Source: Siphonodentalium dalli
Taxonomy: Eukaryota; Mollusca; Scaphopoda; Gadilida; Siphonodentaliidae
DNA length: 64,000 nucleotides
Assembly: GCA_032622095.1 (NCBI GenBank)
Contig: CP136063.1
Location: forward strand, 91,925,980-91,989,979
Direction: 5' to 3'
Shown: positions 44,309-56,215 of the stretch, in pieces
Layout of the letters: every line of letters begins with the position of its first letter
How positions within the stretch are numbered: the stretch's first letter is position 1
Program-made: the position numbers and the translations under genes
The notes under the pieces: model-generated
Told to the model about the DNA's origin: nothing
Databases searched by the model: none
Seen by the model: the letters and a program-made list of their open reading frames with translations, nothing else

Positions 44309-45130
44309 TTATAACAGTTCGTCGAGTTAATAGTTGACCCGAGTGTTTCGACCTGCCTTTATGTGTATATTATTCTGCTCTCCTGTATGATACCTGACTT
44401 CAAGAGGTTAGTTCTGCATAACAATCTGATCAACTAAGGTGTACTTCTGTTTTTTTTCCCCTGGAGAATTACGGAACGTCCATATATGGGTGCTTATATA
44501 CACCATCTGTACAGGTATGTGTTACATTTTAGCTATGGTGTTATCCCTGATGTCGAGAGGAAATTCAGGAAAGTGTTGACAAAAGTTCAGCTATCCCGTT
44601 TTATTTATTTTTTTAATTTTTAGAATTATGAAACTTTCGTTCGTTAGGTACGTGTACGTTATCAATGAGGAGTTATATAAGGTGCGTGTGCAAATCACAT
44701 GTGCACGCACATATATGTACAGTAATGCCCTAAATAATCGACTCCTTAACCACAGCAGAATTATGGGTAATTTTTCAGGATTTAGTCGGAAATATGGCTT
44801 GTTTAATCTATGCACATGTACAGTGCATGTATGTATGTATTCTCGTTCTTTATTGATCGGCTCATAATAAGAATGTTGAACAAGATGATGCTGGAATATT
44901 ACGCACTGGTCCGTATTAACTTTTAAATTAAAAAATGATTAAAGGTACCTTTAATACCTTTAACTTTTATAACAGTTCGTCGAGTTAATAGTTGACCTGA
45001 GTGTTTCGACCTGCCTTTATCTGCATAATATTTTGCTCTCGTGTATCATTCCTGACTGCAAGAGTAAGTGCCGCATAACGATATGATAATCTGTACTTCT
45101 GTATGTTTTGCGTGATAATCGGTACTTCCG
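44309..45130 (+). repeat. Direct duplication, two copies of about 150 bp
   Basis: 44309-44460 and 44972-45130 share ATAACAGTTCGTCGAGTTAA, GTGTTTCGACCTGCCTTTAT and GTACTTCTGTTTTTTT-like blocks at high identity. Between them lie non-repeated sequence and the 44720-44801 fragment of the 9291-9413 element. Confidence 0.7.
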
Positions 45131-45827
45131 TTTTTTTTGCGCGATTGGTTGAAGTAAGTCTTGTTCTAATATGTGTCAACGTTTGTTTATTTGTTTGTTT
45201 ATTTGTTTTGCTTGGAGAATTGGAGAACTTTCATAGGTATATTATTTATTACCTAATAGTGTAAGCTTGGCGACTTCTGTGTCGATCCCTGCATGTACCC
45301 ACGCACACATGTACTTGTATATTCGTATATTCCATTCAATTAACCTGTATGCACACTTTGTCTGTCATTAGTTGGTCACAATACAAATTTTCAAAATCGA
45401 CACGGGACACGGAAACACACCGATATGTATTAACATTTATATTAAAAAAGAATTATGTATAGTGACCAACATGTTTGCGCAGTTCGGGATACATGTACCC
45501 ATAATCGATCAAAATGTGCATAATCTGGAAATGTGTTTCTTTTCCACCGTGACGTTTCAGAAGACGCGCCCAGAAATGTATACGGTTCGCGTTATAACAT
45601 TCTCTCCAATATCCAGCTGTGTAGCTACAACATGAATTTATCAAACGCTCTTTATTTTTACCATATCAGGAATAACGTAATACATTACGCTCTTTATTGT
45701 TCCATGCTGTAGATAACTAGGACTGGAGTATGGCTTTCTGTGACATATTCAAGCCGAAACTACATGCAGGGTTTATCTCCCTTGATGACTTTATAAAAAC
45801 CATTACCACTGGCGACATTATAGACAT
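45131..45827. other. No recognisable gene
   Basis: Only AAAGAGCG-type motifs (about 45644 and 45690, as ACGCTCTTTAT) were noted. Confidence 0.3.
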
Positions 45828-46344
45828 TATATGTACTCAATCCGATTCGATGGTCGCCATATAATCAGATTCCAAAACAACATTTTTAGAAATGCCGATT
45901 CAGTTATCAGAATCGATTAATTGCCCAAAAATAATTCTATCCAACCATATATAGTACAAAATTTCCCGAAACGTGTTATTTATCAACATGTTGATCGACA
46001 AAATTTGGCATTATTATCAACACAAAGCCTCTTGATTTTACAGTTATCCATCTTCATCCGCAATTTGGTTCGAGACCGTCGGATCGTCGACTTTTTCTGG
46101 GACACTAATAAGTCTTACTGTAAAATATTTTTCAAATGTTTAAACATGTTATTTTTTTATTGGAATAAAATATGTTTACATCAATAAGTCTTGATGGTGA
46201 AAATAAGAGATTTCAAAAATCGATATCTAATAACTCTGAGCTTTGATAAGTAGTTCCTAGACTCGAAAAAATAGATTTACCCCCCCCCCCCCAATCCAAA
46301 TAAATAGTAATTGAGGGGCTCTTAATCAGACTATGCATCTTTAA
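45828..46344 (-). repeat. Family B element, full length
   Basis: Inverse copy of 21592-22048, starting ATGTACTCAATCCGATTCGA and ending at CTATGCATCTTTAA. A C run lies at 46280-46292. Confidence 0.65.
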
Positions 46345-46577
46345 TATATACTAAGCGAACAGAGCCACACGTTGCCCTAATCAAACACACAAAACATCTA
46401 ACACTGTATGTGTAATTTCGTTCACTAAGTTAGGAAAGTCCCAATAGAACCAACGAAATATTTCGCGCAATGCAGTGCTTTGTTTATCCGGTTATTTTAT
46501 CAACACATATCTAAACGCACATGGACAACAAAACGCAAGGAAAACATCTATTTAGTCAAATCAAACGCAAAAGTTAA

Positions 46578-47084
46578 AGGCATGGGCGGCGTTCGTTGCA
46601 GAAATATTCATATTTGTTCAAATCGCCATCAACGGAAGGAATATTAAAATATATAAAGATTTGTTCATATGCCAAACATAATCAGCGCTTAAATAGTATA
46701 TTGTCACCTAGACGTACGATGGTGTACGTAAACAAGAGCCTGTTCGTGTTACAGAAGTTTTGCTTCTGTTTACATAACACAGCGCAATTTTATTGGTTAT
46801 ATAAACAGTCTGTATTATTTCCATATCAGGATTACAATAACAAATAAAGCTCTTTTTGTTTACCATATCCGGATCTGAACAAAAGCCAGGTTCTGTAACG
46901 TTTTTTGCTTTTGTTTACATAACAAAGGAGAAACATTTGACAAAATAACATACTGTTTATGCCATATTACTGATTGGTATAAGAACAAAGTCTGTCTATA
47001 TTTTACTATTCTTTCTGTTTATGGCGGTTTTTGAAGGAGCTGAATATTTTAACAGCATACCCACAGCCAACGCTGCCCGTATCT
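46578..47084 (+). mobile_element. Family A TTAA element, copy 4, complete reference copy
   Basis: It is flanked by TTAA at 46574-46577 and 47085-47088. The left end AGGCATGGGCGGCGTTCG and the right end complement AGATACGGGCAGCGTTGG are imperfect inverted repeats. Length is 507 bp. TTAA duplications are typical of piggyBac-like elements, but the terminal bases are not the usual CCC, so the superfamily is uncertain. An 83-codon frame inside it is not a gene. Confidence 0.8.
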
Positions 47085-47088
47085 TTAA

Positions 47089-47383
47089 TTGGCTGCCATT
47101 TTTCCGAGTAGCACGCAATGAATCGCCATCAAAACCTACCGCACTAAATCTCCGTTCTGTGAATGAGTTTTAATGAGGTAATTCTCCACAAAGCACATAG
47201 GACATTTGAATTGGGGGGGGGGGGGGGTCCAGTTCGCCAATTTTGTTGGTAAACCCAGTCGGTAACAGACACGGTGGGGAATCACGTAGTTCCAATGTTG
47301 GTGAGTAGCACGCATTCATAATGTACAAACGCATAAACACATAATATATGAAGAACTGACACAAAACATATATTTTGACTGTT
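47089..47383. other. Non-coding; long G run
   Basis: A G run lies at about 47213-47227. Nothing else was supported. Confidence 0.35.
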
Positions 47384-47623
47384 ACGAGCATATGCTAGTT
47401 TATTTTAAAAACAAGTTGATAGCATATTTTCTATAACATTCTGACCAAAGTTGCCAGACAATTCTAGTCGGAGGTTCGTGGAAAACATAAGTCCGTACAC
47501 AGTCTAGGAGAATCGTTCGACTGACAACTTTCAAGTTGGTCAGAATGTTAGAGCAAACAACTGTGTGTATGGACACTGATGAGGTATCAGCTTGTTTGAA
47601 AAATAGTATAGCATATGCTCGTA
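47384..47623. repeat. Fold-back element
   Basis: The arms carry ACGAGCATATGCTA at the tips, AAAACAAG(T/C)TGATA next, and TAACATTCTGACCAA near the centre. Inverted, imperfect, about 90-bp arms with a 40-60-bp loop. Confidence 0.65.
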
Positions 47624-48494
47624 GTTCCAAAATACTATGTAATATACCATTATACTATTACATTTTTCCTCGTTTCTGCTCGCGTTTGCGATCGCCTCGG
47701 CCATTTTGAATGCGTGATACTCATCAATTCGAAACCACGTGATTTCCCACCGTGGCAGTCAGAAAGGAAGTATGACTGGTCCTCTCTGGTAGAGATTGAT
47801 TCACGTCCGGAAAAAATCGGACATGGATGTAACAATCGACAGCTTATAATTTCAGGCTTTAAACCGCCACGGGCCTTCAAAACACATTATTGGCTTCGAT
47901 CACTCTCGACCATTATATCCTATTTGATATCGAACGGCGCCAGGTTCAGTTTTATAAAACTGCGACGGCTTAATGAACTGAGTGTGAATCAATGTCCCCG
48001 TGTGTACTGTACGCAGTTCGAGATGGGTCAAAATATGCATAATTATGCGTTACTTAGACGAATACAAATATGCGCTATATCTTAACGCTACGGGCTACGC
48101 AGTAATGGTATGAATAGCATGCACTATATATTACGGCTATAGGCTACGCAATGTTGTCGTGAAATTCGATGGAACGAACCGAATTAACTCATTGTGTGTA
48201 TGCCATTTTCAATAAATTCCCGATAATAACAACGATCTAATATCTATATTACATAGAAAAATAAGTAATTTGAGTCTTTGGTATAAATTTGATTTATAAC
48301 GAATTTCAATTAAATAACGAATTTCCGTGTACAAGACGTAATCAAATTAATTGACAGATTGTGGATATGGCAATGTGTGGCACACATGTTCGTGTTAATT
48401 ATTATGTTGATACTGGGCGTAAACTGAAGCCACTCACTGACTAGTGACTATGCAATAACATAAATGAGTATATGGAACAAGTATGCATATAATA
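47624..48494. other. Unassigned sequence
   Basis: A 156-codon frame (47615-48085) begins inside the fold-back element and shows no recognisable domain, so it is probably a chance frame. The GC content is somewhat higher than around it. Confidence 0.3.
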
Positions 48495-50212
48495 TAAGGC
48501 CAAAAAAAAAGGTTTTGGTTCTCAGGCCCCGCCACATTTAATAAAAAGGGCCGCATTAGGCCTTTTTATTGCAATGCCTGATGTTATGACAAAAAAAACT
48601 TACGAAAAATAAATTTGAAAAAAAAAGTTTTTTTTTTTTTTTTTTGTATTTTATCAACATGTCCATAGCAGATATGTGTTGAATATTAGTGTGCATTGAG
48701 CTCAGTCTGGAGTAAACTACATACCCACATATAAAAAATAGTGGGTCTGACGACCTTTCGTTCAGTTTTAATTTCCCAAACCCGGGATTCCTTGTAATTA
48801 CCGCCAATCAAAACTTAGCTCCAAGAAATGTGTGCCCCAATAAAAAAAACTAGTAACATGTCACGTGCTCTCGGTGTGGAAATTCCGAAGGTGTGGCTAA
48901 ATGTTGTTAAAATAGTATCCATGACGTCATGTTATACCGGAAGAGAAATTCACAAATCGACAAATAAAGTAGATTGTTGACGAGCGGTCGAAAGTTTAAA
49001 ATCAAGAATCACCGGAATTTGGATTGCAGGCAACTGTAATTATGGTACAACTGGCCAATCTTTGGAGCTAATAATACGGCTGTGTAAGGTCGGGAGGGTT
49101 TCGGTGGGGTTGGTGGTAGAATTGTGTTGTTCTTCGCTCGTTTTGGCTGCGGTGGTACTACTGCCGGTACTGGGGAACTGATATATCGTTTTGTTATGTC
49201 ATTTAACTTTTTTTAATTCTGTAGTTGTTTTAGCAGATAATCCCGACATTCATGTATTTTTGATTCGTGGCCGTTGATTTGTGTTATTTTTTGACAACAT
49301 GGGCGACAAATCGCCTGGCCAATCTAAAAAATAATTCGTTCTGAGTCCAAGAGATCCACATAAAGTGACATTTTTTATAATTTCAAGAAGAGCTGTCTTA
49401 GTTATTGTACATATTATTTTGGATCCCGGAAGCTAGCTGCTTCCCTTTATTGTCAGTAAAACAACCGCCGAACGAAAAGTCACAAACCCTGCAACTATTA
49501 ATTCCGATTCTTAGAATCGGCTTCACAGGGTTGAAGCGGCCATGACGGCACTGGCACGTGACCATGTTTACGCCTGTCGATCACAACTAATTTCAGATTT
49601 ATATTTAGTGTGGTGTGACGTAATTTGGGGGAAGCCCACAACCGTTCAGAAATGAAAAGTTGATGGGAATGCAATAGACTCAGTATCAGTATGAATCTGA
49701 GTGTATGTTTACATAGACTGCATTGAGCTCTAACATGTAATGTGTTAAAATGTGACTTGCAGGCTTACAACATGAAGTAGATGACTACTGTTAAGAAAAT
49801 GATTAGCTGATCCTCATGCTCTTCTTACAATTAGTCATTGTGAACAACTTACACTAATTGTAACTTTATACAATTGAAAGGCACAGGACTAAATTCAGGA
49901 TCACATATTAGAATGGGGAGGTATCAGTTTTTAGACAACAATAACAGTAGTTAATGTCAGGGGCATTATATATTGTTAGGTAATCCCAGTCATACACTGG
50001 TAGTACAATGTCATTTTTATATAAGACTAAATGAGTTTATATGCATAACAGTTCCCTCGACCTTTCTGGTTATTACTAGACAGAGGAAGGTATCTTTGTC
50101 CATGCTTACTATGCGCAGAAAAAAAAATAAAAATAAAAATAAAACCCTCCCTCCCTCATTGATTTGAAAAAAAAAAATTGCCCGAGAACCAAAAAACTTT
50201 TTTTTTGGCCTA
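48495..50212. mobile_element. Possible 1.7-kb element with GGCCAAAAAAAAA ends
   Basis: The left end TAAGGCCAAAAAAAAAGG, then TTTTGGTTCTCAGGC, faces the right-end complement TTAGGCCAAAAAAAAAGTTT, then TTTGGTTCTCGGGC. Inverted identity covers about 35 bp. A short dyad (AAAAAGGGCCGCATTAGGCC) lies near 48542-48570. The interior (CG-rich at 49080-49200 and 49500-49570) has no recognised coding sequence. Could be one large element or two facing short ones. Confidence 0.5.
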
Positions 50213-51589
50213 ACATTTATTTGATATATTTGCTTGCACACTGTAAACAAATTACTCGACGACAATTTATATTTTCGCATTCCGACTAATCGGCCATCCG
50301 TGACATTACTTCGTACTCAACCAATTTTCAAATAATGGAAATCTGGTTACCTTATTCTACGACTCAGAGACACCAACAACAACATTTGATTACAGTACCC
50401 CTTTAACGTTATGCGCGAACGCTCGTTATTACAATCATAAGTGTATCAAGATACACATGATAACGGTAGCTCTTTATTTGTTGTTATATGGGTGATATGG
50501 CAGGGGGGGGCCGGGAAAAAAACTGCGGGACACAACGTACCGGGGGGTGGGGGGGGGGGGGGGGGTACCTAGGCGTCAAAAATTTTAGTGTAAATATTTT
50601 CCTTATTTATTTAGGGGGGGTTGTCGGAAAAAATTTGCATGTAATTTGTTTCCAAATATGTATTTTCAGACTCACAACTTCAATTTTCTCTCATTTTATA
50701 GAATATGGATTAACCTTAATATCCAAATCATATGTACATGAGTAGTACAATCCACCTAAAACAATTTTGGATAACCATGTCTTAGTTTACATGTGATATT
50801 GGCCCCATTAACCCTCTTAATAATGCCGACTATGTCATCGTCTACCAGTCGAATGCAGAATTCTACCCTGCGATCGCTTATCTGGCAAATTTTTACTGCA
50901 GAACTATCCCATGTATTAAACAATTTCTCCTCCAATGGTATCAGAAAACAGTTATATGCTGGTATCTCACTCATCTCATTTGCATCTTTTTCAAAGTCGT
51001 TGTCATTTTTTAAAGTGCATACAAAGCGTTGCGATCACCAATATACATGTTTGTACATGTCATGACATCACGAGGTACAAATCTGCGTTATACTGGTAGA
51101 CAATGACCATTTTAGTCATAATAATCTAAACTAAGTTACCAAGCACCTTCTCGTGAATTGTATGCTCTGGTGTTTTTTTCGGTTTCCGGTCAAACCGAGT
51201 TGTTGTCCGGCTGGGGTAGATTTGATTTGATTTTCTGGGGGGGGGGGGCAAATGGTCAGTGGAAAAAAACTGCAGTTTTTGCTGTTTTGGGGGGGGGGTA
51301 CCCAAACCGAAGAAAACATTTTTTTCCACCCTGTGTCTGCAGTTTTTTTCCGCCCCCCCCCCTGGATATGGTGTGGAAAGGAATATGTTTGTTCTTTGAT
51401 GCGAAAGTCTCTATTATTTAAAGTGATGTGAAACACTCCTATTGGGTGATCAAATGGAAATGGAGAATAATCTTGCTTAAATTAGTTATTTTTAAGAATA
51501 TTAATCCAAATTTACAGCACACACCGTCATTCTTATATATTAACTAAATGCAATGACTCTCCATGGCGAAATGATTTGCGTTCGTTTAT
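50213..51589. other. No gene; multiple homopurine/homopyrimidine runs
   Basis: G or C runs of about 8-20 occur near 50502-50508, 50544-50565, 51237-51248, 51289-51299 and 51353-51362, with interleaved A/T runs. The 51158-51436 frames on both strands are products of this low complexity. Confidence 0.5.
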
Positions 51590-51790
51590 CGCCGATTGTT
51601 GCGTCCCGAATCGGGATATAAATATTTACAATTAAGCATTGTTCAGACGAGTAATTATATATGGAGTGGTATGGTCGTTTTCCTTGAGATTTTCGCCGAT
51701 GTTAGTAGAATGGTACATTTCCACATTTGGCATATATAGGCCTGAGTAATAACTTATCAGTTTCACGCACCCGAACAAGTCCATAATATG
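51590..51790 (+). repeat. Direct repeat paired with 63485-63660
   Basis: The two share ATATTTACAATT(A/G)AGC(A/G)TTGTT, GTTAGTAGAATG-like and TTTCAC(G/T)CACCCGAACAAG blocks. Diverged, same orientation, about 12 kb apart. Confidence 0.55.
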
Positions 51791-51939
51791 TCTTTAATAT
51801 GTTTTTTCGGAGACATTCATGTACTGTAATTATTTGTATATGTACTCGTCGACGTATTTTGATCCTCGTATTGTGATAAAGACAACCCATTACCGACCGT
51901 ATTCTTCATCTTTAGTTTAACCATGGTGTACGTAAACAT

Positions 51940-52330
51940 CTAGGTTTAAACTGCCGTTTGACAGCTAAAACCGTAGTTTAAACACGAGACCATACATTGT
52001 AGGTCCAAGTGACGCATTCGTTATATCTGGTTTAAAACCTGGTTTAAACCCGGTTTAGCCAGTCCATGCTTTGGCAGTAATGTCTCTACATCCTGCGGAC
52101 TGTCTCTACATAGTGCGGACTGTCGCGTTCTATCATCAGCGAAATAAACGAGCATATTTTAATCGGAAATTTACAAGCGTGAAGCGGTCATATATGTAAA
52201 GTGCAATGAAATAAATTGTTTTTCAATTTCGATTATTTGTCTTTTTGCTATATATAACTTTAAAGCGGCAAGCAAACCATATCATTCGACCGTCCAGCAA
52301 AACCGGGTTTAGGGAGGCTAGACCTGAGAT
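51940..52330. repeat. Family D repeat with GTTTAAAC motifs
   Basis: It contains CCTGGTTTAAACCCGGTTTA, GTTTAAAC several times and a GTCCAGC(A)AAACCGGGTTTAG block. A direct TGTCTCTACAT-CC/GTGCGGAC duplication lies at 52081-52125. Related to 39700-40266 and 53045-53150. Confidence 0.5.
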
Positions 52331-52471
52331 GACAAATCTGTCTTTTCTGAACAGCTTATACAATGATTGCACAATCAGTTCAATGTGTGGAGCTGTAAAT
52401 AATCTCCATTGACGGCATTTCTATATGGTTGGATGCTTGGTGTTATGTCAATTGAATCATTCTCACACGAG

Positions 52472-52908
52472 CAGTGTTCCCGTTGGCGGTAGCCATTTTA
52501 GCCATTGGCGAAAACAAAGTGAAAATGGCGAAAATAAAAGGGCGAAAAAAATGTCTAAATTAATTTCCTCCCAAATATGTCCATCTGGACATGGTGGCGA
52601 TCATAAACACACAAGCAGTCATCGGTCTAATTACATCACGCGCGGCTGACATCCGTACAACAAAAGCGCCGGCACCTCATGTATGTTACACGACCCGATG
52701 TGCTCGGAGCAATGGCATGATGTTATTGCTATGTACATGTATTATTGTTGCTAATATTACATTGTTATTGTTAAAATGTTATATGCCTTGAATTAATCTC
52801 AAAATATGTTCCCAAACAAGTGGCTAAAGTAAATTCAAAGTGGCTAACAAAAATTGGCATTTGGCTAAAATAATGGTTAAAAGAATTTCTGGGCCAGCGG
52901 GAACACTG
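52472..52908. mobile_element. hAT-type short element with perfect 8-bp target duplication
   Basis: Ends CAGTGTTCCCG and CGGGAACACTG, the CAGTGTTC type usual in hAT elements. CACACGAG flanks both sides (52464-52471 and 52909-52916). Subterminal GGCTA/AGCCA motifs occur at both ends. Length is 437 bp with no transposase. Confidence 0.9.
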
Positions 52909-53044
52909 CACACGAGGGTTGTCATAAGCATGCGCTTGTTCGCGTTAATTGTGTGCGTGCCAATAACAATTATACCGGCTTGATTGTGGTCTGGCTGGTA
53001 ACTGGGTAGTTTGATGGCATGCTCATGCATTTCACCGAATCAGC

Positions 53045-53176
53045 CGGTCACTGAGTCACAACAAACACCCCTTAGACCCGCGGTTTGGCTGGACGGTTAA
53101 GTTTAAACCCAGTTTAAACTGGGAATGACGAATCCGGCCACTACGTTTAGTATGAGGTCTGAAAATTATGAGTTGT
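53045..53176. repeat. Family D fragment
   Basis: It has TTAGACCCGCGGTTTGGCTG, then GTTTAAACCCAGTTTAAACTG, as in 39700-40266 and 51940-52330. Confidence 0.5.
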
Positions 53177-53345
53177 TTTAAAGATACGTAATCCGATTTA
53201 ACATCCCTAATTACTATTTCTTCGGCGTCAGGGGTAATAAATATTAAATTGAGTCGAGGAGAGGAGCCCATCCATCAAAGCTCAGAGTTATCATATTTCG
53301 ATTTTTGAAATCTGTTGTTTTTTACCACCTGGAATACTTGGCATC
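53177..53345 (+). repeat. Family B fragment
   Basis: TTTAAAGATACGTAATCCGA, then CCCATCCATCAAAGCTCAGA and TTTTTGAAATCTGTTG. Only the left third of the element is present. Confidence 0.6.
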
Positions 53346-53819
53346 CTGGCAAAAATTCCGCTGACTTCTTCCAGAAATAGTGTACAGCCATGCGCGGACG
53401 CCGTTACGAGAGGATACGCAGGGTCACATCTCCCAGTATGATCAGTGGCGATCGCAAATTCAAATTTCGGAATATAAGACGATAACAAGTATCGCCATAC
53501 ACAATAATACCATGTTAGTGTAGTGACTTAGCGACAAAATTTTGTCATATTTAACGGACTGACCAAAAGTGCCATTTTTTAATATTATGTCAAGTTAGGT
53601 GTGCTCTTTCAGAAAGTGAACTAGAAACAGGTTTCTGATCAATATTAACCATTGTTTCCAGTATAAATCCAAGATGGCGGCCAAATTCAATCATTATTTC
53701 ACCATGACGTTCCAACTGGTATACAATTTAAGGCACATGCATAATAAAGGCGTCATTCCATCCGGCATTTTCATATTTTGAAGATATTAGCAATCCAGGC
53801 TGACAAAAATTGTAAATTA

Positions 53820-54740
53820 TCACTTTTTGGACCAAAGCATGAAATTTTGTCATAAAATCATTCTCGTTTCAATTATTTCGGAATAATAAACAGACAATTT
53901 CTTAAAACTGTTTCAGTGCCGATCAAAGGTTAAGATCTTAAAAATTTCAGATATGTATACTGCAAACAAAATATACAACATCTAGGACAAATTCGTAACC
54001 ATATTTTAGACATTTTGGATTATATTACCCCTCACCCCAAAAATCATGAAATTTTGTTTTTGTGATAAACATCCGATAGAACATGGATGAGAATCTATAA
54101 AGAACACTATTCGATCACATTTCTAAATACTGTAATTTCAATTACACACACAATGACCAAAGTTGAAATTTACAACTTTTTCGACTAAAATATGCAATTT
54201 GGTAAGAAAGTCCTCGTCATTTCAAATATTTTGGTCCAATAAATGGTCATTTACACATAGGATATTTGCGATAGTTCAAAATGTTTGGTCTTAAATGTTT
54301 TGGACATATATACTGAAATCAAAGTGGTTAACATGTAACAACGTTTCAGAAAATTTGGTTTATGTTAATTTGGTTTATGTTACCCCTCACCCCAAAAATC
54401 ACAAAAATGTGACTTGGTTGTAAATATTCAATAAATCTTTGGTTAAATCTTATAAAGTGAGTTTGTCGATGACAATTAGTCATATATTGTTATGTAACAA
54501 TCTCATTGACAGTATACTGTTTAAATTTACAATTGTATGCCTAATAACAGCTATAATTTATGGTAAAATAACCATCATTTCAAATATTTTCAACCAATAT
54601 ATGGGCAATTTCTCAAACATTTCCCAAGATCGTATACCACATGCGGCCTTGAAAGTTTCGAAAATGACTGTCGAATACAACACATTTAAAGGTGTATACA
54701 TGTCATGTCTTGGTGAAATAGAATAAAATTCTAAAAATCT
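53820..54740 (+). repeat. Tandem repeats of about 358 bp in the left arm
   Basis: Units share TTACCCCTCACCCCAAAAAT (about 54025 and 54384), CATTTCAAATATTTT and a TGACCAAAGTTGAAATTT block. Two to three diverged units are present. The mirror-image units lie in the right arm (for example GAGGGGTAACATAA near 57502 and 57858). Confidence 0.7.
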
Positions 54741-55319
54741 ATTATACCATAAATAATTTTAAGGTGTTGACTTATATAATATAAAAATGTAGCATACAAG
54801 AGGGGGTATATATAGACATGTTCATATCACCACTTTAATTTGTCTATCAATAATACACATAACATAAAGATGGTCTATCTTTGTTTATACTGTTCTTAAA
54901 TTCACGTTTGTTATGTTGTACCTGTATAACTACTTATAATGTGCACAGTCTGATCATACCAGCGGATATATAGCAACTCATAGATTGTCATCTTATAATC
55001 ACCGGTGACCATGTTGATACATTGAACAAATATTTTAGGCATTCTTAATATCACAATTACAACTGCATAATTATGTGCATGGTAAATCAGCTATTGCACA
55101 TTTGCACCTGTTACAAGTTTGGGATTTGCAACAACACTTGCTGAGTTCTGAACACACAGCTGCAGCTTCTGGTAATGTAGTCCACAATGGTTTACATCCA
55201 TGATCTTCAACTGTCCATTACCAGTCATGCGGGCCAAGTATTGGAATTGTTATATCATGACAAGTGTACCACAATCCTGCCTGGTATATGGCTCATTTCA
55301 TATGCTGTATTAGGGCCCC

Positions 55320-56215
55320 TTTTGAGCGACAAGTTTTGGAGAATTCTCTTCATATGCCTCGTTATCAGCAACTTTTGACAACCTTTATTACAATTAATGG
55401 TAATGAAACGTTCGAGTTCTTTGAAAATATATGAGGACGAATCTAGTTGAATAAAAGGTTGATTCGCCTATAGAAGAAATGTACATGTATCTGTGATAAC
55501 GGGATAATATTTCCATGCTATCCAGAAACTTGTTCTGCCCTTTATACGGAAGAACAAAGTGGTATCAAAACCAGATATCGAATGAAAATTGAGTGGTGAT
55601 AACAATTGTCATCGCCCAGAGCGGAAAATGTGCTGTTGTCATGGTACAATGTTTTAGTTTTGCCTGTTCCTAGAGAAACACATGTATCACCACCACTATT
55701 AGCATCCATAAACTTTGAAAACAGACCGATGACCATTACCAGGACATCTGTGTCAACAATCCGAACACGGATGGTCGTCAGCCCACAAAAAAGCGCATGG
55801 ATAATGTGCGGCACAATTCCTGCTGACAACAGTTTCTCAAGATTTACTAGGAAGAATTTGCTATTTTGAGAGTTGACGAACATTCTGTCATGTTTAACAC
55901 TTTATCATCATGTTCTGACGCATTACTTGTCAGGAATACAAAAGGTTCAAGCTTATTGTCAGAATGACGGAGGAAGTCGTTCCATTTTTTTGGAATCTTA
56001 GTTTGGCCACCAACTTTTCGTCCAAGACCTATACCACGATTCTCATTAGTGCTGCCTTTTGTGCTGCCTTCAAAATACCTATCCCACACAACACACATGA
56101 CATTAACACTTCTTAGTTTGTAGAGTAGAAACTTCATTGGTGACTGTGTAATCATTAAAAGTACAGGTAGATCCGATCGCAGGCACAATTATATGCACAA
56201 GAACGCCTCCATCAA
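55320..56215 (-). pseudogene. Gene relic in left arm: repetitive VDTDV-family protein, C-terminal part
   Basis: Minus-strand frames (55847-56188, 55542-55883) read KFLLYKLRSVNVMCVVWDRY, KIPKKWNDFLRHSDNKLEPF, then after a frame change IIHALFCG and VRIVDTDVLVMVIGLFSKF, SLGTGKTKTL. This matches an abundant, uncharacterised invertebrate protein family I recall with conserved vDVVWD.Y, P..W..FL..D.NK, RTVDTDVVV, FGTGK and GCDT blocks. A FVLPYKGQNKFLD stretch in a third frame may be the last of these. Function is unknown to me; a nuclease-like fold is only a guess. Broken by frameshifts. Confidence 0.6.

Noticed and set aside
46596-46847. 83-codon frame similar to the minus-strand frame at 11906-12172
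   Set aside because: The similarity is explained by both lying in copies of the same non-coding family A element; the frame is not kept in the other copies.
47615-48085. 156-codon frame on the plus strand, one of the longest in the window
   Set aside because: It starts inside a fold-back repeat, has no recognisable domain, and an overlapping minus-strand frame of similar quality exists.
51126-51436. Overlapping frames rich in Pro, Lys and Gly on both strands
   Set aside because: They are by-products of G/C and A/T homopolymer runs.
54439-54726. 95-codon frame in the left palindrome arm
   Set aside because: It follows the 358-bp tandem repeat and is not conserved in the mirror copy of the right arm.
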